Positions 51,100-60,116 of a DNA stretch of 64,000 bases are shown piece by piece (positions within the stretch are counted from its first letter, which is position 1; every line of letters begins with the position of its first letter). The notes under the pieces were generated by a model. That model ran no database searches, was not told where the DNA came from, and worked only from the letters and a program-made list of their open reading frames with translations. The stretch comes from Muricoccus nepalensis (GTDB lineage: Bacteria; Pseudomonadota; Alphaproteobacteria; Acetobacterales; Acetobacteraceae), in contig NZ_RCZP01000003.1 in NCBI RefSeq assembly GCF_006438825.1, positions 186,001 through 250,000 of the forward strand, written 5' to 3'. The position numbers and the translations under genes were made by a program.

Positions 51100-51570
51100 T
51101 CAGCCCGCCATCGCCGCGGCCGCGCGCGCGACCGCCGCCACCATCCGGTTGTGCCCGCCGCAGCGGCAGAGGTTCCGCGCCAGCGCCTCCTTGATCTCGC
51201 TCTCGCTTGGCCGCCGGTTCTGCGAGAGCAGGTCGGCCGACTGCATGATCATGCCGTTGGAGCAGTAGCCGCACTGCCCCGCCCCTTCGGCGTTGAAGGC
51301 GGCCTGGAGCGGGTGCGGGCTCTCCTTCGTGCCGAGCCCCTCCAGCGTCGTCACGGACTGCCCCTCCACCGCCTCGGCCGGGTAGGAGCAGGAGCGCACG
51401 GCGCGCCCGTCGATCAGGACGGTGCAGGCGCCGCACTGCGCGAGGCCGCAGCCGAAGCGCGGCCCGTTCAGCGCGAAGGGCTCCTCCCGCAGGAGGTAGA
51501 GCAGCGGCTGGTCGGGGGCGGCGGGCTCCGCCTCCGCCGGACGGCCGTTCAGCGTGAAGCGCAGGGTCAT
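51100..51570 (-). CDS. IorA-type 2Fe-2S subunit (2)
   Basis: The 156-residue two-cluster protein has [19 protein letters not shown] plus RSC, then GQCGYCSNGMIMQ and NLCRCGGHNR, all eight Cys present. The start is ATG 51570 with GGAGGAGAGG upstream. It is the first gene of the leftward Mo/Sox array, so the promoter should lie in the region to the right (51571-51900). Confidence 0.92.
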   Translation of the reverse strand: MTLRFTLNGRPAEAEPAAPDQPLLYLLREEPFALNGPRFGCGLAQCGACTVLIDGRAVRSCSYPAEAVEGQSVTTLEGLGTKESPHPLQAAFNAEGAGQCGYCSNGMIMQSADLLSQNRRPSESEIKEALARNLCRCGGHNRMVAAVARAAAAMAG

Positions 51571-51900
51571 CGAACCTCTCCTCCCGCCCCTGTTCCGGGG
51601 CTTTTCTCCCGTTGCCGAACCCGGCCCGTCGCCGGCACGCGCCAGCGCCCCCGCCGCGCCCGTCATGGCGCGCCAGCAAGGCCAGGCCCGCGGCATCGTG
51701 CCCAAGGAAGGCGGGGCCCGTCCACTGATCGTCGCACGCAGGGCGGCCGGCGCGGCGGCGAGGCGCGCGCCGAAACGTCGCGCGGCGCCGCTTTGCCCCC
51801 TTCAAGCGGAACCGGATGTGTGATGACCTCCGGGATGAAGCACCGGGCTGGCCGGCGATGTTCCGTCGGCCGGAATCAACACGACGTTCGACACAACGAT
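51571..51900. other. Divergent intergenic region
   Basis: No gene is supported here. Together with the hairpin that follows, it separates the leftward Mo/Sox array from the rightward ABC importer. It should hold promoters for both. A short A/T-richer segment (AATCAACACGACGTTCGACACAACG, in two parts near 51874) is the likeliest place for the rightward promoter, but no clear -10 was found. Confidence 0.4.
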
Positions 51901-51922
51901 CCCGCCGGAACCAACCGGCGGG
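51901..51922 (+). promoter_or_regulatory. Leader hairpin ahead of the ABC importer
   Basis: CCCGCCGG-AACCAA-CCGGCGGG forms a perfect 8-bp stem with a 6-nt loop. It ends 19 nt before the start codon, just upstream of the ribosome site GGAGGAAG. It is too close to the start to be a terminator with a U-tract (none follows). It could stabilise the mRNA or modulate initiation. Confidence 0.45.
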
Positions 51923-51941
51923 ACGCTCCGGAGGAAGCGCC

Positions 51942-53267
51942 ATGCCCGTCACGTCCCCCCTCACCCGCCGCGGCGCGCTCGCCGCCGGCTTCGGCTCCGT
52001 CCTGCTCCCGGCGGGCCTCTCCGCGCAGGCGCCGGCGGCCAAGCCGTCCGAGCTGAAGATCGGCATCACGACCTTTCTCTCCGGCCCGGCCTCTGTCTTC
52101 GGCGTGCCCGGCCGCAACGCCGCGGAGATGCTGGCCGAGGAGATCAACCGCGAGGGCGGCATCGGCGGCGTGCCGATCCGCCTCTTCTTCGTGGACGAGG
52201 GCCCGGGCATCGACCACCTCGTCGGCGAGTTCCGCCGCCTCGTGCAGAACGAGAAGGTGGACGTGATGCTCGCCTCCATCTCCTCCGGCTCCTGCCTCGC
52301 CTGCACGCCGCTGGCCGAGGAGCTGCGGAAGGTGACGCTCCTCTGGGACTGCGGCACCCAGCGCATCTTCGAGGAGGGGTCCTACAAGTACGCCTTCCGC
52401 AGCCAGGCGAACTCGACGCCCGAGATGATGGCCCCGCTCCTCTACCTGCTGAAGCACAAGCCCGACTTCCGCTCGCTGGCCGTGGTGAACCAGGACTACG
52501 CCTGGGGGCGCGATTCCTGGGAGCTCTGGAAGGCCGCGATGGACGTCCTCAAGCCCGGCGTGCGCGTCGTGGCAGAGCTCTTCCCGCGCTTCGGCGCGAC
52601 AGACTTCTCGGCGGAGGTCACGCGCCTCCTCGCGCTGCGCCCGGACGTGGTGCTCAGCACGAGCTGGGGCGGCGACCTCGACACCTTCATCCGCCAGTCG
52701 GCGGAGCGGCGCCTCTTCGAGCGCTCGACCTTCGTCCTGCCGCTCGCGGAATCCTCGCTCGAGCGCGTCGGACGCCTGCTGCCGCCCGGGCACATCGTCG
52801 GCAGCCGCGGCGACCACTGGCACCAGCACCCGCGCCCGGCCGACCCGGCGGCGCTGCAGCGCTTCGTCGCCAACTACCGGCGCCGCTTCAACGCCTACCC
52901 GATCTACCCGACCTACCACATGGCCCAGGCCTTCAGCGCGCTCCGCGCCGCCTACGCGAAGGCGACCGCGGCGAACGGCGGCAACTGGCCGTCGGACGTG
53001 CAGCTCGCGGGCGCCTTCCCTGGGCTGGAGTTCGACAGCCCCACCGCGCGGCTGCGCATTCGCGAGGACGGCCAGGCGCTGGAGCCGCAGCTCATCGGCA
53101 CGACGGCGCAGGACGATCGCTTCCCCTTCCCGATCATGGACCGGATGGTGGTCTTCCCCCCCGAGACGATCATGCCCCCGGTCGGCCAGAAGAGCCTCGA
53201 CTGGATCCGCACGCTGACGGCCGACGCGGTGTCGCGCGTGCCGGACCCCGTCCGCCCGGCCGGCTGA
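51942..53267 (+). CDS. Branched-chain-type ABC substrate-binding protein
   Basis: The 441-residue periplasmic protein begins with a Tat/Sec signal (LTRRGALAAGFGSVLLPAGL). It has the type-I binding fold: KIGITTFLSGPASVFGVPG, MLAEEINREGGIGGVPIRL, VNQDYAWGRDSWELW and YAFRSQANSTPEM. Related proteins bind branched-chain amino acids, amides or aromatic acids; the ligand here is not clear. It heads a complete importer operon. GGAGGAAG lies 5 nt before ATG 51942. Confidence 0.9.
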   Translation: MPVTSPLTRRGALAAGFGSVLLPAGLSAQAPAAKPSELKIGITTFLSGPASVFGVPGRNAAEMLAEEINREGGIGGVPIRLFFVDEGPGIDHLVGEFRRLVQNEKVDVMLASISSGSCLACTPLAEELRKVTLLWDCGTQRIFEEGSYKYAFRSQANSTPEMMAPLLYLLKHKPDFRSLAVVNQDYAWGRDSWELWKAAMDVLKPGVRVVAELFPRFGATDFSAEVTRLLALRPDVVLSTSWGGDLDTFIRQSAERRLFERSTFVLPLAESSLERVGRLLPPGHIVGSRGDHWHQHPRPADPAALQRFVANYRRRFNAYPIYPTYHMAQAFSALRAAYAKATAANGGNWPSDVQLAGAFPGLEFDSPTARLRIREDGQALEPQLIGTTAQDDRFPFPIMDRMVVFPPETIMPPVGQKSLDWIRTLTADAVSRVPDPVRPAG

Positions 53268-53279
53268 CGGGCGCGGCGC

Positions 53280-54215
53280 ATGGGGGAATGGTTCGAGCAG
53301 AACGGCGCACTCCTCGGCCTCGCGCTGCTGGACGGCATCGCGAGCGCCGCGCTGATCTTCATGGTGGCCGTCGGGCTCAACCTCGTCTTCGGGGTGCTGC
53401 GGGTGCTGAACGTCGCGCATGGCAGCTTCTTCGCCATCGGCGGCTACATGGCCGCGTCCATCGGGCTCCTGATGACGGCGGTCGGGCTGCCGCCCTGGGC
53501 CTCCTTCGCGGCCCTCCTCCTGGCCGCGGTCGTGACCGGTGCGATCCTCGGCCCCCTCATCGAGCGCTTCCTGCTCCGCCGCGTCTACGCCGAGGAGTCC
53601 GTCCTGCAGCTCCTCGTCACCTTCGCGCTCTTCATGATCCTGGAGGACCTGCAGAAGATCGTCTGGGGCGTGCAGCCCGTCTCCTTCGGCGGCCCCGTCG
53701 CCCTGATGGGCACGGTGGACGTCCCCTTCGCCGGCGACGTGATCCCCTACAACGCCTACCAGGTGATCCTCCTGCCGGTCGTCGCCCTCCTCACCCTCGG
53801 GGGCCTCGCCTGGTTCCTGCGGCGCACGCTGGCGGGGCGCGTCATCGTCGCCGTCACCCTCGACCGCGAGGCGGCGACGGCGATGGGGATCGACGCCGGG
53901 CGGGTCTTCCTGCTGACCTTCACCTTCGGGGCCGTGCTGGCGGCGCTGGGCGGCGCGCTCTCCGCGCCCACCGCCTCCCTCGTCCCGGGCGTCGGCGCCT
54001 CCACCATCGTGCTCTCCTTCGCCGTGGTCGCGACCGCCGGGCTGGGGCAGATCGAGGGCGCGGCGCTGACGGCCCTGATGATCGGCATCGGCCGCTCCGT
54101 CGCCGTCACCTTCGAGCCGGAGCTGGAGGTGGTGGTCCCCTACCTCATCATGGTCGCCGTGCTGCTGCTCCGCCCGCAGGGCCTCTTCGGGGTGCCGGAG
54201 ACGCGGCGGATATGA
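53280..54215 (+). CDS. livH: ABC importer permease, LivH type
   Basis: The 311-residue integral membrane protein has about eight helices (ALIFMVAVGLNLVFGVLRVL; YMAASIGLLMTAVGLP; AGRVFLLTFTFGAVLAALGGAL). It overlaps the second permease by 4 nt (ATGA). It forms the transmembrane pair with LivM. Confidence 0.9.
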   Translation: MGEWFEQNGALLGLALLDGIASAALIFMVAVGLNLVFGVLRVLNVAHGSFFAIGGYMAASIGLLMTAVGLPPWASFAALLLAAVVTGAILGPLIERFLLRRVYAEESVLQLLVTFALFMILEDLQKIVWGVQPVSFGGPVALMGTVDVPFAGDVIPYNAYQVILLPVVALLTLGGLAWFLRRTLAGRVIVAVTLDREAATAMGIDAGRVFLLTFTFGAVLAALGGALSAPTASLVPGVGASTIVLSFAVVATAGLGQIEGAALTALMIGIGRSVAVTFEPELEVVVPYLIMVAVLLLRPQGLFGVPETRRI

Positions 54216-55159
54216 GGGGCCTGCGCCGGGCCGAGATCCTCATCGCCCTCCTCCTCGCCGCCGCCATCGTCCTCGCCGCCTTCTCGACGCCCTGGCTGCG
54301 CTTCGTGCTCACCGTCGCGCTCGCCAAGGGCGTCGCCGTGCTCGGCATCCTGCTGCTGCTGCGCGCCGGGCAGGTGAGCTTCGGGCACGCGCTCTACGTC
54401 GCGCTCGGCGCCTACGCCGTCGCCTTCCTCGCGCCCCGCGTGCCCGAGGCGGCGCTCCTCCTCCCCCTCGCCGCCGTCGTCGCGGGGCTGGTGGGCACGG
54501 TGGTCGGCCTCTTCGTGTCGCGCTACCGCGAGATCTTCTTCGGCATGCTGAACCTTGCGCTCAGCATGGTCTTCTACTCCGTGCTGGAGAAGCTCTACCA
54601 CATCACCCGCGGCACGGACGGCATCCGCGTGCCCGCGATCACGGTGCTCGGCCAGCCGCTGGAGGGATCGTCCTACGACTGGGCGGTCTTCGCCATGGCG
54701 CTCGGCCTCGCCCTCCTCTTCGGCCTTCTGGCCCGGGCCTACCTCGCCTCCCCCGTCGGGCAGGCCCTGGCCGCGATCAAGACGCGCGAGACCCGGCTCG
54801 ACTTCATGGGCGTCTCGCCGCGCCGCGTCCTCCTCTCGGCCTATGTGCTCTCCGCGGTCATGGCGGGCTGCGCGGGGGCGGTGATCGCGATGGCGACGCG
54901 CCACGTCACGCCGCTGCTCGCCTACTGGACCGCCTCCGGCGAGCTCGTCTTCATCGCCGTGCTCGGCGGCGCGGGCGGCGTGCTCGGCCCCTTCCTCGGC
55001 GCCGCGACCTTCGAGCTGGTGCGCGTCTACGCCGCGGCCACCGTCGCCGACGCCTGGGGGATGATCCTCGGCGCCGTGCTGCTGCTCGTCATCCTCTTCG
55101 CCCGCGGCGGCCTCTGGGGCATCGTCGCGGCGCGCCTCGGCCGGCGGCGCGCGGCGTGA
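54212..55159 (+). CDS. livM: ABC importer permease, LivM type
   Basis: The 315-residue membrane protein has LRAGQVSFGHALYVALGAYA and the permease-ATPase contact loop ETRLDFMGVSPRRVLLSAYV. ATG 54212 overlaps the LivH stop. Its own stop overlaps the GTG of the LivG-type ATPase gene. Confidence 0.9.
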   Translation: MRGLRRAEILIALLLAAAIVLAAFSTPWLRFVLTVALAKGVAVLGILLLLRAGQVSFGHALYVALGAYAVAFLAPRVPEAALLLPLAAVVAGLVGTVVGLFVSRYREIFFGMLNLALSMVFYSVLEKLYHITRGTDGIRVPAITVLGQPLEGSSYDWAVFAMALGLALLFGLLARAYLASPVGQALAAIKTRETRLDFMGVSPRRVLLSAYVLSAVMAGCAGAVIAMATRHVTPLLAYWTASGELVFIAVLGGAGGVLGPFLGAATFELVRVYAAATVADAWGMILGAVLLLVILFARGGLWGIVAARLGRRRAA

Positions 55160-55938
55160 GCGCCCTTCTCGAGGCGCGCGGCCTTCGCCTGGCCTTCGGC
55201 GGCGTGAAGGCCGCCGACGGTATCGACCTCGCGGTGACGGCGGGCGAGTTCCTGGCGATCATCGGCCCGAACGGCGCCGGCAAGACCACCTTCATCAACA
55301 TGGCAACCGGCTACCTGCGCTCGCAGGGCGGCCAGATCCTCTTCGACGGCGCGGAGATCACCGGCCGCTCCCCGCGGGAGATCGTCCGCCGCGGCATCGC
55401 TCGCTCCTTCCAGCTCCCGCAGCTCTTCTCCGAGCACACGGTGGAGGAGAACGCGGCGTTGGCCATCGCCGCGCGGGACGGGATCTGGTCCCCCTTCCGC
55501 CCCCTGCTGCGCCCCGCCTGGCGGGAGGAGGCGCGCGACCTGCTGGACCGCTTCGGCCTGCTGCCCGCCGCCGCGCTCCGCGCCGACGCGCTGAACGAGG
55601 GCACGCGCAAGCTGGCCGACATCGCCATGGCCGTGGCGCTCCGCCCGCGCGTGCTGCTGATGGACGAACCGACGAGCGGCGTCGCCGCCTCCGAGAAGAT
55701 GGCGGTGGTCGAGACGCTGGCGCGCGTCCTGCGGTCCTCCGGCGTGACGGCCGTCTTCGTCGAGCACGACATGGACGTGGTGGAGCGCTTCGCCGACCGC
55801 GTCGCCGTCTGGGCGCAGGGCCGCATCGCGGCGCTCGGCTCCCCCGCGGCGGTCCTCGCGGACCCGGAGGTGCAGCGGAACGTGATCGGGATCGCGCGGC
55901 CCGCCCGCGCCACGGGCGGGAGGGCCGCCGATGCTTGA
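55156..55938 (+). CDS. livG: ABC importer ATPase, LivG type, variant signature
   Basis: The 260-residue ATPase has Walker A GPNGAGKTT (about residue 38), Walker B VLLMDEPTS and switch His in VFVEHDMDVV. The ABC signature reads LNEGTRKLADIA rather than LSGGQ/LSYGQ. The D-loop is SGVAASE. It overlaps LivM (GTGA) and LivF by 8 nt. Confidence 0.9.
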   Translation: MSALLEARGLRLAFGGVKAADGIDLAVTAGEFLAIIGPNGAGKTTFINMATGYLRSQGGQILFDGAEITGRSPREIVRRGIARSFQLPQLFSEHTVEENAALAIAARDGIWSPFRPLLRPAWREEARDLLDRFGLLPAAALRADALNEGTRKLADIAMAVALRPRVLLMDEPTSGVAASEKMAVVETLARVLRSSGVTAVFVEHDMDVVERFADRVAVWAQGRIAALGSPAAVLADPEVQRNVIGIARPARATGGRAADA

Positions 55939-56605
55939 GCTCCGCGCCGTCGCCGCCGACATCGCGGGCGCGCCGGTGCTGCGCGGCGTCTCGATGCATC
56001 TTCCCCCCGGCGGGCTCGTCGCGCTCATCGGGCGCAACGGCGCCGGCAAGACCACCACCCTGCGTGCGATCATGGGCCTGCTGCCGCTGCGCGGCGGCCA
56101 GGTGCTGCTCGGGGGCGAGGAGGTGACGGGCGTGCCCGCGCATCACCGCGCCCGCCTCGGCGTCGGCTACGCGCCGGAGGAGCGGCGCCTCTTCGGCCCT
56201 TTCTCCGTGCGCCAGAACCTCCTCCTGCCGGCCGAGGTGCTGCGGCTTCCCGCGGCGGAGACCGCCCGCCGCCTGGAGGCCGTCTTCACCTTCCTGCCCG
56301 AATTGGCGACGCTGGCGGACCGCCGCGCGGCCGGGCTCTCCGGCGGGCAGGGCAAGATGGTCGCGCTCGGCCGCGCGCTCATCGTCGGCACGCGCGCGGT
56401 GCTGCTGGACGAGCCCTTTCAGGGCCTCGCGCCGGCGCTCGCGCAGCGCTACGCGGACGCGCTCCGCGGCTTGCACGCGGCCTTCCCGCGCGTCGCGCTG
56501 CTGGTGACCGAGAGCAACCCGCAGCTTCTCGAGCCGCTGGTGGACACGACCTACGTCATCGAGCGCGGCGAAATTCTGACGGCGGACGCCGCCACCGCGG
56601 CCTAA
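55931..56605 (+). CDS. livF: ABC importer ATPase, LivF type
   Basis: The 224-residue ATPase has Walker A GRNGAGKTTT, a canonical signature LSGGQGKMVALGRAL, Walker B AVLLDEPF and Q-loop MGLLPLRGGQV. The H-loop position reads VTESNPQLLE, with Glu-Ser where LivF often has an acidic residue or Gln/His. Last subunit of the importer. It pairs with LivG. Confidence 0.9.
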   Translation: MLELRAVAADIAGAPVLRGVSMHLPPGGLVALIGRNGAGKTTTLRAIMGLLPLRGGQVLLGGEEVTGVPAHHRARLGVGYAPEERRLFGPFSVRQNLLLPAEVLRLPAAETARRLEAVFTFLPELATLADRRAAGLSGGQGKMVALGRALIVGTRAVLLDEPFQGLAPALAQRYADALRGLHAAFPRVALLVTESNPQLLEPLVDTTYVIERGEILTADAATAA

Positions 56606-56777
56606 CGGGCGGGACAGCGGCGAGGCCAGGCGTTACGCTCGGCCGGCACGCCGCCGAAGGAGGTGAACGAGGCTCTCAGACTGCCGGCTGGGCCGCGGCA
56701 CGCCGCCCCGCCGGAGCGACCCCGGGCCGCAGGACCGGGATCAGCAAGAAGAAACAAGCACGATGGAGGAAAAGAGC

Positions 56778-57773
56778 ATGAACGGGCTTTCGAGGCGCGC
56801 CCTCTTGGGCGCCACCGCCGGGTCGGCCATCGCCGGGCTGGCGCTGCCCGGGGCAGAGGCCGCCGCCCCCTTCCGCAACGACCTGCCCCCGGCCTGGCAC
56901 CGGTTCCGGATCGGCGAGTTCGAGGCGACGGTCCTCTCCGACGGCGCGCTGCCGCTCGGTGACCCCACCGACTCCTTCCTCGGGGTCGAGGCTGGCGAGA
57001 TCCGCAAGATGCTCACCGACAACTTCCTGCCGCCGGGTGCGGCGACTCTCGCGCAGAACGCGCTCGTGCTGAACACCGGCCGCCAGCTCGTGCTCTTCGA
57101 CACGGGCATGGGCGACAGCATGGGCGAGGCCAGCCGCATGTTCGGCCCGACCACCGGCCAGCTCCTGCGGAACATGCGCGCCGCCGGCATCGACCCCGCC
57201 CAGATCGACATGGTGATCGCGACCCACGCCCATTGCGACCACATCTGGGCGCTGGTGGACGCGAACGGCAACCGCAACTTCCCGAACGCCCAGGTCGCGA
57301 TCGCCGAGGCCGACCTGCGCTTCTGGACGGACGAAGCGAACAAGCGCGGCCCGGACTTCATGACGGCCTTCATCGACGGCGCGCGCAAGAACCTGGCTCC
57401 CTATCGCGACCGCATGGTGATGGTGCGCGACGGCCAGGAAGTGATCCCCGGCGTGACCGCGGTCGCCGCCCCCGGCCACACGGTGGGCCACCACTGCTAC
57501 ATCATCAGCTCCGGCGACCGGATCGTCATGAACACCGGCGACCTCGCGCACCACCAGCTGCTGCTGCTGCGCCGGCCCGGGCTGGAGTTCTCCTTCGACA
57601 CGGACCCGAAGCTCTCGGCGGTAACGAGGACCCGCCTGCTGGACCGCATCGCGCGGGACCGCTACGCGGTCCTCTCCTACCACTTCCCCTGGCCGGGCCT
57701 CGGTCACGTGCTGCGGGAGGGCGACGGCTACGGCTGGCTTCCGGCGACGATCAACACCACGCTCGTCGAGTAG
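56778..57773 (+). CDS. Exported metallo-beta-lactamase-fold hydrolase
   Basis: The 331-residue protein starts at ATG 56778, which has GGAGG 8 nt upstream; an ATG five codons earlier is poorer. A Tat signal (LSRRALLGATAGSAIAGLAL) is followed by the zinc motif THAHCDH, APGHTVGHH, the bridging Asp in MNTGDLAHH and a late His in LSYHFPWPG. This is a complete two-metal site. Members hydrolyse lactones, thioesters or sulfur compounds; the substrate here is open. It is 172 bp after livF and probably transcribed separately. Confidence 0.87.
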   Translation: MNGLSRRALLGATAGSAIAGLALPGAEAAAPFRNDLPPAWHRFRIGEFEATVLSDGALPLGDPTDSFLGVEAGEIRKMLTDNFLPPGAATLAQNALVLNTGRQLVLFDTGMGDSMGEASRMFGPTTGQLLRNMRAAGIDPAQIDMVIATHAHCDHIWALVDANGNRNFPNAQVAIAEADLRFWTDEANKRGPDFMTAFIDGARKNLAPYRDRMVMVRDGQEVIPGVTAVAAPGHTVGHHCYIISSGDRIVMNTGDLAHHQLLLLRRPGLEFSFDTDPKLSAVTRTRLLDRIARDRYAVLSYHFPWPGLGHVLREGDGYGWLPATINTTLVE

Positions 57774-57814
57774 CGGGGGACGATGCGCCGGGCGGCCTCC
57801 CCGCCCGGCGCCGC

Positions 57815-58549
57815 TCACCCCACCATCGTCAGCGTGAAGCGGGACAGCGAGCGGATATGGGCCTGCACCGCCCGCCGCGCCGCCCGGGCATCGCCGTCGA
57901 TCAGGGCGTCCAGGATCGCGATGTGCTCGCTCGAGTCCGGCCCCACCCGGTCCGACAGCCAGGCGATCTCGAAGAGCCGCGTCGTGATCCGCAGGCTCTC
58001 GATCAGCCGGGCCATTACCTTGTTCCCGCAGTGCTCAGCGAGGACGCGGTGCACGGCGTCGTCCGAGGTCCAGTGCGCGTCCGTGTGGGCGGGCGCGGCG
58101 TTCAGCTCCACCGCCTCGGCGCGCAGCGCGCGCAGCCGCGGGACCGGGATCCGCCCCGCGGCTAGGGCCGCCGCCTCCGGCTCGAGGATCTCCCGAACCT
58201 TGAGGCTCTGCAGGTACTCCGCCAGCTCGACATGGCGGACGACGAAGGACCGGTTGGGCGCCTTCACGACCAGCCCCTCGCCTTCCAGCCGCTGTAGGGC
58301 CTCGCGCAACGGCGTGCGGGAGACGCCGAGCGTCTCGGCGAGGCGCTGCTCCACGATCGTCTCGCCGCCCTTCAGGCGCCGGTCGCGGATCATCTCCGAC
58401 ACCGCCCGGTAGGCGAGGCCGGAGAGGTTCAGCGAGCCCCCGCCCTCCCCGCCGCGGGCGCCGGCGGGGGGCACGGGCCCCTTCCCCTCCCGCCCGGCCT
58501 CGGTCTGCGCTCTGCGTCCGGGCAAGGATCCCTCCTGGGTCGCGGCCAT
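57815..58549 (-). CDS. GntR-family (FCD/FadR subfamily) regulator
   Basis: The 244-residue protein has the GntR HTH LAYRAVSEMIRDRRLKGGE, then LAETLGVSRTPLREALQRLEGEGLV. The C-terminal FCD domain contains LAEYLQSLKVREILEPEAAALA and HRVLAEHCGNKVMARLI. It is preceded by a Gly-rich unstructured leader of about 40 residues. It lies 11 nt after the permease gene and so is in the same leftward operon. Its likely operator is the GTATAC site at 61045. Confidence 0.88.
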   Translation of the reverse strand: MAATQEGSLPGRRAQTEAGREGKGPVPPAGARGGEGGGSLNLSGLAYRAVSEMIRDRRLKGGETIVEQRLAETLGVSRTPLREALQRLEGEGLVVKAPNRSFVVRHVELAEYLQSLKVREILEPEAAALAAGRIPVPRLRALRAEAVELNAAPAHTDAHWTSDDAVHRVLAEHCGNKVMARLIESLRITTRLFEIAWLSDRVGPDSSEHIAILDALIDGDARAARRAVQAHIRSLSRFTLTMVG

Positions 58550-58560
58550 CCGAGAGCCGC

Positions 58561-59250
58561 TCACCGGTGGTCGGCGGCTTCGCTCGCGTATCCCCGGCCG
58601 AAGCGCCGCTCCAGCGCGCGCTGCACGAGGTCCCAGGCCGTGGTCATCGCGAGATAGTAGAGGGCCGCCACCGTGAAAAGCTCGAGCACCAGGAAGCGCT
58701 CCTGGATGAGGATCTGCGTCCGCCGCAGGAGCTCGTCCATCGAGATCACGCTCGCGACCGAGGTCGTCTTCAGCAGCCCGTTCACGCTGTTGCCGAGCGG
58801 CGGGATGATGATCCGCAGCGCCTGCGGCCAGACGACCAGCCGGAAGACCTGCGCGCCCCGCAGGCCGAGCGCCCGCGCCGCCTCGCGCTGCCCGCGAGGC
58901 ACCGCCTGGATGCCCGCGCGCACCGTCTCCGAGAGATAGGCGGCCTCGTTCAGCGAGAGCCCGAGCAGCGCCGCCACCGGCACCGAGAGCCGAATGCCGA
59001 AGAGGGGCAGCGCCGTGTAGATCACGAGCAGCTGCACCAGCACCGGCGTGCCCCGGAACAGCCAGCAATAAGTCGCGGCGACCCCCGACAGCAGGCGGCT
59101 CTTGGAAAGCCGCATCAGGGCCAGCCCGATCCCGAGCACCAGCCCGAAGGCCAGCGACCCCGCCGTCAGCCCCACCGAGAGGATCGCGCCCTCCAGCAGG
59201 TAGGCGTTCAGCAGGTAGTCGAGGAATCCCGGCCAGGACCAGACCTGCAT
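58561..59250 (-). CDS. Polar-amino-acid ABC transporter permease
   Basis: The 229-residue membrane protein of the HisM/GlnP type has TM helices LLEGAILSVGLTAGSLAFG and an EAA loop (VPRGQREAARALGLRGAQVF), with YCWLFRGTPVLVQLLVIY. It lies 1 nt after the binding-protein gene. No amino-acid ATPase gene is in the locus, so it must use one encoded elsewhere. Confidence 0.9.
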   Translation of the reverse strand: MQVWSWPGFLDYLLNAYLLEGAILSVGLTAGSLAFGLVLGIGLALMRLSKSRLLSGVAATYCWLFRGTPVLVQLLVIYTALPLFGIRLSVPVAALLGLSLNEAAYLSETVRAGIQAVPRGQREAARALGLRGAQVFRLVVWPQALRIIIPPLGNSVNGLLKTTSVASVISMDELLRRTQILIQERFLVLELFTVAALYYLAMTTAWDLVQRALERRFGRGYASEAADHR

Positions 59251-59251
59251 C

Positions 59252-60085
59252 TCAGGGGGTCGGGCCGGTCACGTCGAAGGCCGCGTCCCAGCCGCGCACG
59301 CCGTAGCGCTCGAGCAGGGCGGCGTAGCTGCCGTCGGCCCGCATCTCCTCGAGCACCTTCGCCACCGCCTCCGCCAGCGGGCGCGAGCGCAGGCCGAAGG
59401 CGATCGGCGTGGGGAAGAGCCCGCTGATGGGGCGCGCGAAGTCCCCGCGCGTCTCGTACTCCTTGGCCGTGCTGTCGATCGACACCGCGGCGTCCACCTG
59501 CCCCACCCGCAGCGACTGGAAGGAGACGGCGAAGTTGTCGAAGGCGCGCACCGTGGGCGCGCGGCCGCCGGCGGCCGTCACCTGCCGCAGGATGTCCTGG
59601 GAGCGGTTGAACTCGAAGCCCCCCTGCTCCACCCCGATCGAGAGGCCCGCCAGGTCCTTCACCTCGCGGATGTTGCGGGGGTTGCCGCGCGGCACGGAGA
59701 TCGAGATCGCCTGCTGCTCGTAGCGCACGAGCTGCATCAGCCGCGCGCGCTCCTCGGTGAAGAACATCCCGGTGTTGATCATGTCCCAGCGCCGCGCGGC
59801 CAGGCCCGGGATCATGGCGGCGAACTCCACCCGCACGTTCTCCACCTTCAGGCAAAGCCGCTTCGCGATCTCGGCGCCGAGCTCCACCCGCATCCCGCGC
59901 AGCGCGCCCGAGGAATCGACGAACTGCATCGGCGGCAGCGTCGGGTTCGTCGAGAGCGTCAGCGTTCCCGGCGTCACCAGCTCGGAATTGGCCACGCGCG
60001 GCGCGCAGCCGGCGGGCGCCTGGGCCAGGGCGGGCAGGGCAAAGGCGCAGAGCGCGACGCCGGCGAGAGCGGGGAGGAGGCGCAT
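59252..60085 (-). CDS. Polar-amino-acid ABC substrate-binding protein
   Basis: The 277-residue periplasmic protein has a Sec signal (LPALAGVALCAFALPALAQ). Family-3 features: GTLTLSTNPTLPPMQFVDS, GMRVELGAEIAKRL, WDMINTGMFFTEERA and LAGLSIGVEQGG. It lies 31 nt after the DapA-family gene. In this context hydroxyproline or a related amino acid is the plausible ligand. Confidence 0.9.
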   Translation of the reverse strand: MRLLPALAGVALCAFALPALAQAPAGCAPRVANSELVTPGTLTLSTNPTLPPMQFVDSSGALRGMRVELGAEIAKRLCLKVENVRVEFAAMIPGLAARRWDMINTGMFFTEERARLMQLVRYEQQAISISVPRGNPRNIREVKDLAGLSIGVEQGGFEFNRSQDILRQVTAAGGRAPTVRAFDNFAVSFQSLRVGQVDAAVSIDSTAKEYETRGDFARPISGLFPTPIAFGLRSRPLAEAVAKVLEEMRADGSYAALLERYGVRGWDAAFDVTGPTP

Positions 60086-60116
60086 GGCAGGGGTCCTTGT
60101 CAGGGGGAAGGAGGGG

